Assembly: GCA_001939145.1 (NCBI GenBank)
Contig: LSRX01000082.1
Coordinates: forward strand, 1,127,841 to 1,191,840
Direction of reading: 5' to 3'
Source: Symbiodinium microadriaticum
Lineage: Eukaryota; Sar; Dinophyceae; Suessiales; Symbiodiniaceae
DNA: 64,000 nt
Position numbers and translations under genes: made by a program. Positions within the stretch are counted from its first letter, which is position 1; each line of letters starts with the position of its first letter. The notes beneath the pieces were generated by a model. That model did not search any database. It was not told where the DNA came from and saw only the letters and a program-made list of their open reading frames with translations. Shown here in pieces: positions 48,898 to 59,830 of the stretch.

Positions 48898-51129
48898 ATG
48901 CAGTCTCTCTGCCTGCTCCTGGCGCTGGCGGCCTCTGCCGCCCTCGCGCCCGTGCCTGAGCCCGGCTTCGGACCATCCAGCCGGAGCGGTGACGCTGTTA
49001 GCCTCGTGCTGTTACTTGTAGCTTGTAGCGTGGTGCTGAGGTCGCAGGTGCAGGTGACCCCGGTGCAGAAGGTGGTCCAGCTGCTGGAGAACATGAAAGA
49101 GAAGGGCACGAAGGAGATGCAGGAGGAGGAAGTCCAATACACGAAGTTCAAGCAGTTCTGTGACATGACGCTGCGGGAGAAGGAGGCGGCCATCGATGAA
49201 GCGGCCGACAAGATCGAGACCCTCGAGGCGGACATCGAGAAGGCCGCATCGGAGGCGGAGCGCCTAGGCAAGGAGATGTCGGAGCATCAGGCGGACATCG
49301 AGGCCGCGACGGCGGAGAAGGAGAAGGCGACGGCCGTCCGTGAGAAGGGCCGAACGGACTTCCAACTGACCCTGAAGGATTACAGCGAGTCTATCGATGC
49401 CATCGCCCGTGCACTGAAGGCTTTGAAGGAGGAGGACAAGAAGACAGCCCTGCTGCAGCTGGCGGACGCCAAGCTCCTCCCCGACGAGGCACGGCAGAGT
49501 CTGCTAGACACACAGGGCCCAGCGCCGAAGACCTACGAATTCCAGTCCGGGGGCGTGATCAGCATGCTCGAGGGCCTTCAGGACAAGTTTGTTGACGAGC
49601 GCATCAGCCTGGAGAGGGAAGAGCAGAAGAAGCGCCATGCCTACGAGATGCTGGCCCAGAGCCTGGATTCGCAGCTGGCACAGTCCAAGAAGGAGCAGGA
49701 AGAGAAGGGACAGTTCAAGGCCAAACAGCTACAGAGCAAGGCCTCATCCGAGGGCGACCTGGGTGAGACGAAGGTCGAGAAGCAGTCTGACGAGAAATAC
49801 TCCACCGACCTCGCGGCCACCTGCAGCAAGAAGGCCGCGGCCTTTGCGGCGCGCCAGAAGCTGCGACAAGAGGAGATCGAGGCTATCGAGAAAGCCAAAG
49901 GCATCATCGCCGGAGAGGCAGTGGCTGGCAGTGCGGGCAAGCACTTGCCCAGCCTCTTGCAAGGTCCAAAAAGGACGGCTTTGGCGTTCCTGCGCTCCGA
50001 GGTGCGGGAGCCACAGAGCGAGCGGGTGGCCCGTTTCCTGCAGCAGCGGGCTTCGGCTTTGAACAGCCGCGTGCTCTCTGCCGTGGCCGGTCGGGCGGCC
50101 GCAGATCCCATCGCCAAGGTGCGAACGATGATCGAGCAGCTGATCACGAAGATGCAGACACAGCAAAACGAAGAGGCCAGCAAGAATGGCTGGTGCAATG
50201 CCGAGCTGGCATCCAACAAGGCCACCCGCGAGGAGAAGACCGACGCAGTGGACGAGCTCTCTTCAGACGCAGACGAGCTTTCCACGGCCATCGGCAAGCT
50301 CGGCGAGGAGGTTTCGACATTGAGCAGGCAGGTTTCAGAGTTAGATGCCGACATGGCCAAAGCCACGCAGATGCGGGAGGAGGAGAGTGCCAAGAATGCT
50401 GCCACAGTAAAGGATGCCAAGGAGGCACAGGCGGCCGTAGCCCAAGCACTGCTCGTACTCCGAGACTTCTACAAGAAAGCCGCCGGCGCCAGCTCCTTNN
50501 NNNNNNNNNNNNNNNNNNNNNNNNNNNNNNNNNNNNNNNNNNNNNNNNNNNNNNNNNNNNNNNNNNNNNNNNNNNNNNNNNNNNNNNNNNNNNNNNNNNN
50601 NNNNNNNNNNNNNNNNNNNNNNNNNNNNNNNNNNNNNNNNNNNNNNNNNNNNNNNNNNNNNNNNNNNNNNNNNNNNNNNNNNNNNNNNNNNNNNNNNNNN
50701 NNNNNNNNNNNNNNNNNNNNNNNNNNNNNNNNNNNNNNNNNNNNNNNNNNNNNNNNNNNNNNNNNNNNNNNNNNNNNNNNNNNNNNNNNNNNNNNNNNNN
50801 NNNNNNNNNNNNNNNNNNNNNNNNNNNNNNNNNNNNNNNNNNNNNNNNNNNNNNNNNNNNNNNNNNNNNNNNNNNNNNNNNNNNNNNNNNNNNNNNNNNN
50901 NNNNNNNNNNNNNNNNNNNNNNNNNNNNNNNNNNNNNNNNNNNNNNNNNNNNNNNNNNNNNNNNNNNNNNNNNNNNNNNNNNNNNNNNNNNACCCGTCGC
51001 CCCCACGTCGCCCCACGTCGCCCGCTCCCTCGCCTGCAGGTCTGAGAGCCGCGCTGTCGCTGTCCTTCCGCCTTTCGTGCCCAGGTGGCGGACCTCCAGG
51101 AGGCCCTCGAGATGCTCGAGAAGGTCTGA
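48898..51129 (+). CDS. Secreted coiled-coil protein, candidate trichocyst matrix protein (twin 2)
   Basis: The start is taken at MQSLCLLL (48898), giving the same signal peptide as twin 1; an in-frame upstream ATG at 48808 would add 30 residues and bury the signal peptide. Over the 1.6 kb up to the gap I see only three base differences from twin 1, one of them changing Ala to Ser in GFGPSSRSG. The 493-N gap (50499-50991) sits at the same place. The last exon VADLQEALEMLEKV ends at 51127-51129. Function as for twin 1. Confidence 0.7.
50499..50991. other. Assembly gap (493 N) inside twin gene 2
   Basis: The flanks are identical to those of the gap at 39918-40390. The right border, ACCCGTCGCCCCCACGTCGC, starts an ACGTCGCCCC repeat that may have defeated assembly. 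Confidence 0.95.
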
Positions 51130-54100
51130 GCCATTTTCTGTGCCTTTCAGTGCAGTGCTCGGTGTAAAGCAAAGGAAAATCGCTGTCGCATCATAGCACA
51201 ATGGAGACGCGCTGAACAGCTTACTGCCGGCTTGTGAGAGGCTTGTCCGAGTTGGAAGTGCAACCGTGACCATCGTGGAGCAGCTGCAGCAACAGTGGCC
51301 TCATAATATAGCTTATCCGTCTAGTCGACAGCTCTTTGGCCGCCTTCTCAATGTCTGTGACATGAATATTGCTGCAAGATAGTACAGATTCTTGTGCTTG
51401 GTAATCCGAAAAAATGAAACATGAAGTCACCGCCTGTGCCTTCTGCAGCATGTGCCCGGCCTTCAGCAGAACGTGCCGCGCGGCTGCGCGATCGCTGGTG
51501 ATTTTGATCCTGACCAGCATGCAGGATGACTGTCTGACGGTGGAAAGACTGTGCATATCATAGCAGCATGGCAGACAGTTTCGGCATCGGCTGCCGGCAG
51601 CATTGTGCTGGTACGGGCAAGGTTGCCCTGAACGCCAGGAGTTCCCGGGCACGGGCTCCGCGCAAGTTCCGCGTCTGATCAGCCTCGTGCGGGCCGTGGT
51701 TTCGGTTGCGGCAGTCGTTGCATCCATTTTCCACCAGAAGACCGGGCCCCAGGACAGCACTGGCACGCTCATGCGGGTGCGAAGACCCATCGGAGACCTG
51801 TATGCAGATGCTTTGCACCGGGTCAGACCCGATGTCCAGGCCTCGGGGGAGTCGCATGAGTGCAGAGCCACTCGCGGCAAGTGGCAGGTGTCTGCTGCAG
51901 AGATGACCCGAGTCTTCCCTGCCATCTTCTCTCGCCAGTCGTCATTGTCTCCCAGCTTCGGGGCCGGTGGCTGTGGCTGTCGCGAGTGGTGGTGCTGCGT
52001 CTGCAAGGAAGCTCTCGTGGGTTGGGTGCTGCGTGCCTTGAAAGGCGGGCTGTCGTGGAAGGCACCATGGGAGGCTTTCGGCTCAGCGGAGCGTCCGAGC
52101 GGAGCATCCGAGCGGAGTGTCCGAGGGGAGCGCGAGTGCGAAGCCATGAGCTGAGCTTGAGGGGCTGGCATCGCGGTCTCCGACCTCGGCGAATCCTTTG
52201 AAGCCGTTTTTGACGATCTATACGGACATGTCTTCTGTGGACAGGACACGAACCGGGCGCTTGTGTAATTGTCTGCAGATAGCCAGGGTACGTTTCGGCT
52301 GCTCAGGAGGCCTGGGAGCTCCTGCCACGCACTGTCAGGTCGCTGGAGCACCTGCTGCAAGAGTCGCATCTTGTTCTCTTGTTCGGAGTTTCGCACCCCG
52401 CGCTTCGTTTGCTTTCCGTTGGTGCCCAAGGAATCTCTTCGCGAATGGTGTGCCGCGAATGACTGCGTTCTGGGTGTGATGTCGAATATGGATGACAGGC
52501 TCAAGCAAGTCAAGTCAAGACTGCCTCCAAGTGAAAAGACCCCCTCCCCCTTGCAGGCTGGCCGTATGTAGGCCAAGAGCTTGGTAAGTCACCCAGGACC
52601 CAAAGTATTTAAGGCGCAGGGAACAGGCACCCGCTGCAGCAACAAAAAGCCGTCATGTCTAGACTTCACAGCGCTTGGGAAACCACAGTCTGGGGGGCGG
52701 GGCAGAACTCGTTGGCGCTTGCAATTGGTGTGTTTGTTTGCGTGTGGCACAGCTTGGTACTCCCATGCTCCAATGAGCTGGAGCGAGCTTGTGCACTGTC
52801 CTCGTTCCGAACCGTGACAACACTAATACAGCAGCAAAAGCCCCAAAGGAGGGAGTTCGTATCCGGATCGGCCCTAGGCCCTAGGTAGACGCAGGCTCTC
52901 AGTCATTCTCCAAAATCTGGGAATCTTGGACAAGTTTGACTTCGTGCTGACATCATACGAAGCCCGAGCAGATTCCCGGCTGAATTTCGGCTGTGCTCTT
53001 GACAGGCATTGTCAGGCGTTCCTGGCAAACTAGAGTATACTTGCTTGTACGGTTCTCGCAGACCAGTCCGCTGGCCTGCCAGGAAAAGCCATCCGCCATC
53101 ATCTTCACGAAGGTGGCAGTTTCTGCAATAGCGTACTGTAATAATTAATCAGCAGGGACTTCGGTGGGAAAGGCTGTTGCAAAAAATGATGCAAGGTCAC
53201 GGGTAAGACCTGCAAATGCCAATAACTGCCATACGTGGTATGCGATGCCTTGCAGCTGGGGCAATGTCCTGCGTAATATCTTTAACCGGCCCAAGGAGCT
53301 TTGTAACATTGTAGGAGATATTTTCACAGCCAGAGTTGACTTACTCGTAGCTAAGCCAGCGCTGCCACCTTCTGCGTGAATCTAAGCACCCTAGCCTGTG
53401 AGGTGCATGATTTTGCCTTGGCAACATCGTTGCAGTACTGCCTGCATTTTCAGCACGAACCCTTCAGGATGATGGTCTGGTGTTAAGCCCTTGTGCAGTC
53501 TTTGCATGTGGTCGCTTGCACTTGCACAGAGTGTCCCTCTGTGTGTATGTGGATGTGTATATAAATTCCGGGTCTGGCTCTCGCTCTCTCTCTCTCTCAC
53601 TCTCTCTCTCTCCCTCCCTCTCTCTCTCTGTTGCAAAGCTGCAGGCACTAGAAGTTGCCGGTCTTGCACCGACGTCACATGCACTGCACTGTGGAGACAG
53701 CTACAAGGCACTTCGACGACATACGACCGTGCAGAGTTGAGTGTTTGATAACATACATGCTTCCCCCTGAAGCGCGACTTGATCGGAGCTACTTCTGTGA
53801 ACTGGATGGCGGTCTTGGTGGATGAAGCGGTCGACAAGGCTCCAAGCTGAAATGAAGCATGATGATCTAATTCTTTTGGTACGTTTGCGCCTTGCTGCCT
53901 TTTCATGTTTCTTCATGCCCGAGCTGATGCCGAGTCATGTCAGGCGGAGCGGCTGGATATGATCAAGGCACAGATGATGCGTGCGACCTCGTGCCGTCAC
54001 AGCTGCCAATGCGAAGTATGAACCATTGACAGGATGTTTCGGTTGACCACCTGTTGAACATGCCTTCTCCTGGAGCATGGCGAGTTCCCCACATCGGCCA

Positions 54101-54387
54101 CATCGAAGGCTCGCTGGCTCTCGCTGGCTTCTTTCACGGGTCATCCCCAAGTCGCAATGGGAGGTTTGTTATCTGGCTGAGCTGGCCAACGCTAGCTGAT
54201 CCAGCGCAGGTAGCCTTGAACCGTGGTTGAAAAAGCACTGCTCTGCACGACGGGTGCTTCTGCTGCCATTGCCTTTCTTCGTTGTTCTTCTTTGTTCTGT
54301 GTCTCACGCATAGTCTCGGTGTATTCGCGGCGAATCGAGCGGGAGTGTGAGCTGAGAGTTCATCAGACTTCCCTTCGCCCACTCACA
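51130..54387. other. Spacer between twin 2 and paralogue 4
   Basis: No gene could be assigned. The 451-codon minus-strand frame 51221-52576 has no motif and a Ser/Arg/Pro composition typical of chance frames in GC-rich DNA. A plus-strand piece at 52173-52268 (VSDLGESFEAVFDDLYGHVF then CGQDTNRALV) looks coding and could be a lone exon of an unknown gene. A (TC)n tract lies at 53580-53630. Confidence 0.35.
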
Positions 54388-56578
54388 ATGCAGCGCCTTC
54401 TCCTTGTCGTGGCAGCATCTGCTGCTTTGGCGCCGGAGACTCAGGGCTGGAATCCACCATTTGATGATGCTGATGCCGATGTCAATCTTGGCCTTGTTCT
54501 TAAGTCGCAAGGTCAGATGTCACCCCCGTCCAGAAGGTAATCCAAATGTTGGAGGACATGAAGGACAAGGGGAAGAAGGAGATGGAAGCCGAACAGGTCC
54601 AGTTCGGAAAGTTTGACCAGTTCTGCGAGATGACGTTGGCAGACAAAGGCCGTTCCATCAGCGACGCGGCTGACAAAATCGAGACACTGGAGGCTGACAT
54701 TCAGCAGGCGATTTCTGAGACAGAGCGTCTGACGAACGAGATCGCTGCCCACACAAGCGACATCGAGTCTACGACGACTGAGAAGACCGAGGCAACGGAG
54801 CTTCGTGAGAAGGAGCGGGGTGAGTTCCAAACCACACTGCAGGACTACACGGAGTCGGTTGATGCCATCGGCCGTGCGTTGAAGGCTCTTAAGGAGGAGG
54901 ACAAGAAGACTTCCTTCGTGCAGCTGACTGCCGCCAAAAGCCTCAAGCTGATGCCAAGTGAGGCTGTGGACAGTATTGATGCATACTTGAACGCAAATAA
55001 GCCCAAGCCCGTGTCCGAGAAGCCGAGCCTCATCATGGAGGCAACCGAGTCCGAGAAGCCCGAGCCGAAGACCTACGAGTTCCAGTCAGGTGCGGCTATC
55101 CAGATGCTGGAAACACTGGCGGACAAGTTTGTCGACGAGCGCAACAAGCTGGAGCAGGAGGAGCAGGCGGGAGGGTGATGATGCACATGTTTGAAGGGTG
55201 GATGTGTGGAAGCGTTGGGACGGGATCTTGTCCTTGTTTTGAGGCCAAGCGGCATGCTTATGAGCTTCTGGCGCAGCAGCTGACGGTTCAGATCAGCGAA
55301 TCGAAGAAGGAAAAGAGTTCCAAGGAGCAGTTCAAGGCCAAGAAAGTGCAGAGCAAGGCATCGTCAGAGGGTGACCTGGCAGAGACCAAGGCCGAGAAGG
55401 AGGCCGACGAGAAGTTTGCAAAGGATCTGAAGGCGACCTGCGCAAAGAAGGCCGCGGCTTTTTCCGAGCGCCAGAAGACACGGCAGGAGGAGATTGAGGC
55501 CGTCGGCAAGGCACAGGAAATCATCTCCAGTGGCTCCGTGGCTGGCAAGGCAGAGAAGCATCTGCCGGGGCTTTTGCAGCGTTCTCCACGAGGCTCCGTG
55601 CTGGCCTTTCTCCGGTCTGATAGCCACGGAGATCGGAAGGACCAGGTGGCTCGTTTCCTCCAGCAGCGGGCTTCTGCCCTGAACAGCCGCATGCTGTCGG
55701 CCCTGGCAGTGCGTGTGGGCGCCGACCCGCTCGGCAAGGTGAAGAAGATGATCCAGCAACTCCTCACCAAGTTGAACGAGCAAGCCAAGGAAGAGGCAAC
55801 GAAGAACACCTGGTGTGTCACGGAACTTGCTACCAACAAGGCCACACGCGAGGAGAAGACGGACACCTCCGAGTCCTTGCAGTCGGAGATTGACACATTG
55901 AAGGCTTCCATTGCAAAGCTTACCGACGAGAGCAACACGCTCAGCAAAGACATTGCCGAGCTGGATGCCGGGATGGCAAGTGCGACGGACCTTCGTGAGA
56001 AGGAGGCGGCCAAGAACAAAATCGCTGTCGCGGATGCTAAGGAAGCACAGGCCGCGGTGGCCGAAGCTCTCACAGTTCTCAAGGAGTTCTACGCCAAGGC
56101 GACTGGTGCGACATCCTTTGTCCAATCCAGCTCAGCTTCCCTTGTCACACATGGCCAGCCGGAGATCTTTGGCGACGAGGCCTACACAGGCATGGGCGGC
56201 GAAAGCGGCGGTGTGTTAGGCATGATGGAGGTGATCGAGAGCGATTTCGCGCGGCTCGAGGCAGAGACAACGGCGGCAGAGGAAGCAGGCAAGAAGGAGT
56301 ACGATGAGTTCATGGACGATTCCAAAGCTGACAAGGCCACTAAGGAGACGACCCTGAAGCAGAAGACCACGAAAAAGAACTCTGATGCACAGGAACTGAG
56401 CACCCGTGAGAGTGATCTGGAGGGAACCCAAAAGGAGCTTGAGGCCGCAAATGCCTACCTGGAAAAGCTGCGACCGGACTGCATCGACACAGGAAAATCA
56501 TACGCCGAGCGCAAGGCCCAGCGTGAGCAGGAGATCACGGACTTGAAGGAGGCTGTCGAGATGCTCGAGAACCTTTGA
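54388..56578 (+). CDS. Secreted coiled-coil paralogue 4, candidate trichocyst matrix protein
   Basis: The ATG at 54388 gives signal peptide MQRLLLVVAASAALAPETQG. The frame shifts by two between LKSQ (54510) and DVTPVQKVIQMLEDM (54516), so an indel or unseen border exists. Body: KFDQFCEMTLADKGRSISDA, YEFQSGAAIQMLETLADKFV, KLEQEEQ, then a 77-bp GC-AG intron (55167-55243), AKRHAYELLAQQLTVQISES, GKAEKHLPGLLQ, RVGADPLGKVKKMIQQLLTK, YTGMGGESGGVLGMMEVIES, FMDDSKADKATKETTLKQKT and a stop after LKEAVEMLENL (56576-56578). It shows the C terminus hidden by gaps in the twins. About 700 residues, secreted, almost all coiled coil. Confidence 0.75.
55167..55243 (+). other. GC-AG intron of paralogue 4
   Basis: GAGGAGCAG/GCGGGAGGG...TTTTGAG/GCCAAGCGG joins EEQ to AKRHAYELL, matching EEQKKRHAYEML of the intronless twins. 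The length (77 bp) restores the frame, which supports splicing. GC donors are frequent in dinoflagellate introns. Confidence 0.8.
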
Positions 56579-57107
56579 GCCGGCCTAAGCCGCCTAAACA
56601 TGCCTAAACATGCCTAAACTTCTGATCGCGTGAGCGACGCGAGACGACAGGGATGTGCTCGGGCTTGGAGTCATTGGAGCTTCGAAGTCGAAGTCAAAAA
56701 GCCCTTTGGTTTGTGACGGGACTAGTGACTTTTCGTGGTTGCAAAGCAGGCATTGCGCCAGCGCAACAGGGACTTTGTTTTCGTCTTCTTGATGCTCAGT
56801 TCAGCGCGGCTTCGGCCCAGGGCGGGAGTGCCTTGGGGGGGTCCCGGGGCGCGCGGCGCGGGGCACGGGAAAGGCCCAGACGGCAGAGCTAGGAATCGTG
56901 TTTTTCCTCGGAGCTCAGAGCGGCCGGCCAGGCGAGATGCAACAGTCGGGGTGCCTCGGTTGCACACTGGGCCACCCATGGCTCGCCTCGCAGTATCAAG
57001 TGAGCATGGATAAGGCACGTCCCTGGCTTGACGGACAGCCGGCATAGAGTACTTGTGTGCTGTGCTGGACTTTCGTGCCGTGCCATTTGTTTGCCTCTTT
57101 GTTGCAG
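56579..57107. other. Spacer, possibly 5' part of the cold-shock gene
   Basis: CCTAAACATGCCTAAACATG words follow the stop of paralogue 4. A GC-rich block (about 56810-56890) has no convincing reading frame. The N-terminal exon of the cold-shock gene should lie here but was not found. Confidence 0.4.
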
Positions 57108-57900
57108 GACCGGCGATACGAGGGGGTTATTGCAACATACCGGGCCGACAAAGGCTTCGGATTTATCAGGCGGGGACCAATGGCACACCGTATGCATGAG
57201 CTCATATTCTGAGTACATCTTGCCGTACTTACAAAGACCACGTATCAGCAACTGGGGAATGGCCATGAATGGCCATTGTGCAGGTGCTCGGAGCTACGGC
57301 AAAAGTTCCCAGAGAAGGACGGGTAAGATTGGCCAGCATTTACGGCTGCCCCTGTCGCTTCGAGCCCATATGGAACGGCACGTACTCGTAGCGGCGGAAA
57401 GGCAGACGCGTTCTGCATTTAAAGGCGTGATGGTGGCTGAAAGAAATAGTATGGTACGTGATTGCGACCCTGAAGCACGAGTTCCCAGCACTAGTTCCCA
57501 GTTGTGAAAACCGCTTGTGCTTGGCAACTGGCCAGCTGGCCAGCAGCTGGAGGACGTGTTCCTCCACGGGAAGCAGCTGGGCGCCTTCAAGGAGGGCGAC
57601 GCCGTCTCCTTCGCGGTGCCACCAGAGCTTTCCGAGCTTTCCTTCAGAGCTTTCCTTCCTAGAGCTTTCGCAGAGAGCGAAGTCCGAAGTCCGCTGGAGC
57701 GCAGCGGCGCAGCGGCGCAGCGCCCGCGAGAAGATCATGTCACATGAGGGCCTGTTCCCTGCAGAGTCTACACGTGTGGCTCGGGGGTCAAAACTTGCAA
57801 CAGTATGGGTTCAGTAGTGCTCAGAAGCAAACCTGGGACGGGCGGCCTGTGCCAGATATTTCTCAACAGAGACGGCAAGCCGCAGGCCACTGAGTTCTAA
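57108..57900 (+). CDS. Cold-shock-domain protein, three visible exons
   Basis: Exon 57108-57189 reads DRRYEGVIATYRADKGFGFI then RRGPMAH (RNP1-like GFGFI). Exon 57536-57615 gives GQQLEDVFLHGKQLGAFKEG then DAVSFA (RNP2-like VFLH). Exon 57856-57900 gives IFLNRDGKPQATEF and TAA. The phases match at both junctions (1 then 0), with acceptors TTGTTGCAG, GGCCAG and TGCCAG and donors GTATGC and GTGCCA. Together they make one complete five-strand cold-shock fold, which binds single-stranded RNA or DNA and melts RNA structure. The N-terminal exon with the start codon was not identified. Small cold-shock proteins are abundant in dinoflagellates, where they are thought to act in RNA metabolism. Confidence 0.75.
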
Positions 57901-57998
57901 CCTCAGCTCCTTCACCTTTTGCATGCGAACATCTCTGCAAGTTGAACTTGCTTGTTGCACTTGAAGAGTATTTCGATGTGATGTCCTGCCTGGCTGAG

Positions 57999-58025
57999 TT
58001 TGACCTACTTAAACGGCGACGGCAT

Positions 58026-58082
<57 letters not shown>

Positions 58083-58266
58083 TCAGCAAGGCATGCTGCA
58101 GGGAATGCAGCATCAGGGCATGCAGATGCATCAGGGAATGCACCCTGGCATGCCTTGCATGGGCCGCGGGCTCAGCGTCAGTTGCTCAGTCACGCATTTG
58201 TCGCTGTGTGGACAGTTGCAGGCCATCCCGCTCAAGCGTGGGCCTTGTAGTTTGAAGAGAAAGTAG
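57999..58266 (+). CDS. Gln/Met-rich low-complexity coding stretch
   Basis: In one frame the sequence reads TYLNGDGM, 18 Gln, then HQQGMLQGMQHQGMQMHQ and GMHPGMPCMGRG. The Met/Gln/His/Gly pattern past the CAG run (58025-58079) keeps a coding character, unlike the Ala-rich alternative frame. It lies 100 bp after the cold-shock stop and could be an alternative C-terminal exon of that gene or part of a neighbour. The low-complexity end may mediate RNA-protein assembly; that is speculation. Confidence 0.4.
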
Positions 58267-58679
58267 CAACTCAGCGAATGATTCTTGCATGCTGAGCCTA
58301 GCATGCCGAGGCAGGTAGCATGATGGCTCAAATCCCGCCGCCACCTCATCAGGCAAGGCCAACTGATGCAAGCTTGTTGCTTTCATGCAGCCCCGTTGCA
58401 GGACAGGGTCCAGTAGTCTAGCAAATGCACGGAGAGAAATGTGCCAACTTTTCAACAAAAAGGGGAGCATAGAACTGGAGCCTCCGTATTTCAACCTGGA
58501 GAACCGTGCGCGAGATCCCGGATCGCAAGGCAATGCCTGACGAGGATGTGCAGGAGGTGGAGGCCACGAGCTTTGCAGATCTGTGCATAATGCAGAAATG
58601 CAGTGTGGCATTGCAGAACTATCGACCCCCAAAGCCGTGACATTTCCTAAATGCTTAGCTCTCAACTGTCAGAACCATC
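58267..58679. other. No gene seen
   Basis: Mixed-composition sequence after the Gln/Met-rich stretch. The minus-strand frame 58186-58665 overlaps the CAG-repeat gene in antisense and has no motif. Confidence 0.4.
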
Positions 58680-58892
58680 ATGGCTCTCACGATTCCAGCT
58701 GCAATACTTACCGTGATTGGCTCATTGGCTGTCGCTCAGTCCTGTCCACGGCGCATTGCCAGTGAATGTTTGTACACACACCGTGATAAAATGCAAATGT
58801 TCTCTCTCTCTCTCTCTATATCTATCTATACAATAGAATCATATGTCTACATCTGCCGTGAATATAAGGAAATACATACAAATGACAGATAA
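58680..58892 (+). CDS. Possible signal-peptide exon
   Basis: ATG in the context ATCATGG opens MALTIPAAILTVIGSLAVAQ, a good signal-peptide sequence. The frame then runs into a CTCTCTCT microsatellite (58801-58820), so the exon should end before it. No following exon was identified. Confidence 0.3.
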   Translation: MALTIPAAILTVIGSLAVAQSCPRRIASECLYTHRDKMQMFSLSLSISIYTIESYVYICREYKEIHTNDR

Positions 58893-59830
58893 CCGATGTA
58901 CGTGAACACATGCGTGCATCTGTTTTATGTGCGGTTCAGGGTACAGTCGGACGCGCATGGACGCGACCCAAGCAAAATGAATTCAAGCTGCATCTAATTC
59001 AGGGGCCGAGGAAGGTGGCCTGTTTGCGCTGGTAAACCCGTTCAGCAGTCAATAACACATCGGAAAAGTGGTCGCTGAATATTTGCTTGCTGTTCTGCAT
59101 CCCCAGCATTTTGTCCCTGCCTCGGTTGTATTGGTCTGATTTGGGTCCTTCCTGCACTTTCTGCTGGTGCTTTTGTTTCTGTCCTGCATGTCGTCTGCGG
59201 CACCTCTTGTCGAGCTTTCACGAATGACCAGGGGGTTCATCCGTGTGTATTGCTCGACTTGTTGCAGCCATTGCAGCCTTTTGGATCCATGTCCTGGCCG
59301 CAGGCGAAGGGCCCGGGATCTGCCATTGTTGAACTGTTTGCGCTTGTTTAGATGGGTTGAATGGGAAGCCGTCTACTTGCTCTTCCACGAGGTGGTGACC
59401 CACTATACCACCGCGTAAATCTCCCTTCCTTTTTGGACTCTGATTTAGGAAGGTCGTGTTGACCTCTGTATATTAGGGACATACTTGCTTGTGCTTGTAT
59501 AGAAGTCGTCCCAGCACTTGCTTGTATAGAGCCCTTGCCAGATGTACCTTGCCGCAGACGTCTTCAGTCGCAGCAAAAAATTGGCTAGCCTGTATGCACT
59601 GTCGACTCCATAAGCTGGCATTCGTTTCAAATTGGTAGCGAAGCCAGCGGTGCTGTTTCACTCGTGTCCTAGGAAGTAACTTGTTGTAGAGTAGAGCCGC
59701 TAGCTTGTCCGGAGTACTTCAGATCCAGCCCACGAGCGTTGCGGAGTTGAAATATAGGCCAACCCAGTGGACACAATGCAGCCCCTGCTGAGACAAAGTC
59801 CGGATCGCATATCAATACGGGCACCGCTTC
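58893..59830. other. No gene recognised
   Basis: Short overlapping frames on both strands only. No transposon protein is recognisable before the gag remnant that starts about 59830. Confidence 0.4.

Noticed and set aside
51221-52576. 451-codon minus-strand open frame
   Set aside because: Ser/Arg/Pro-rich without motifs, overlapped by other long frames on both strands; GC-rich DNA gives such frames by chance. A plus-strand piece inside it (52173-52268) looks more coding.
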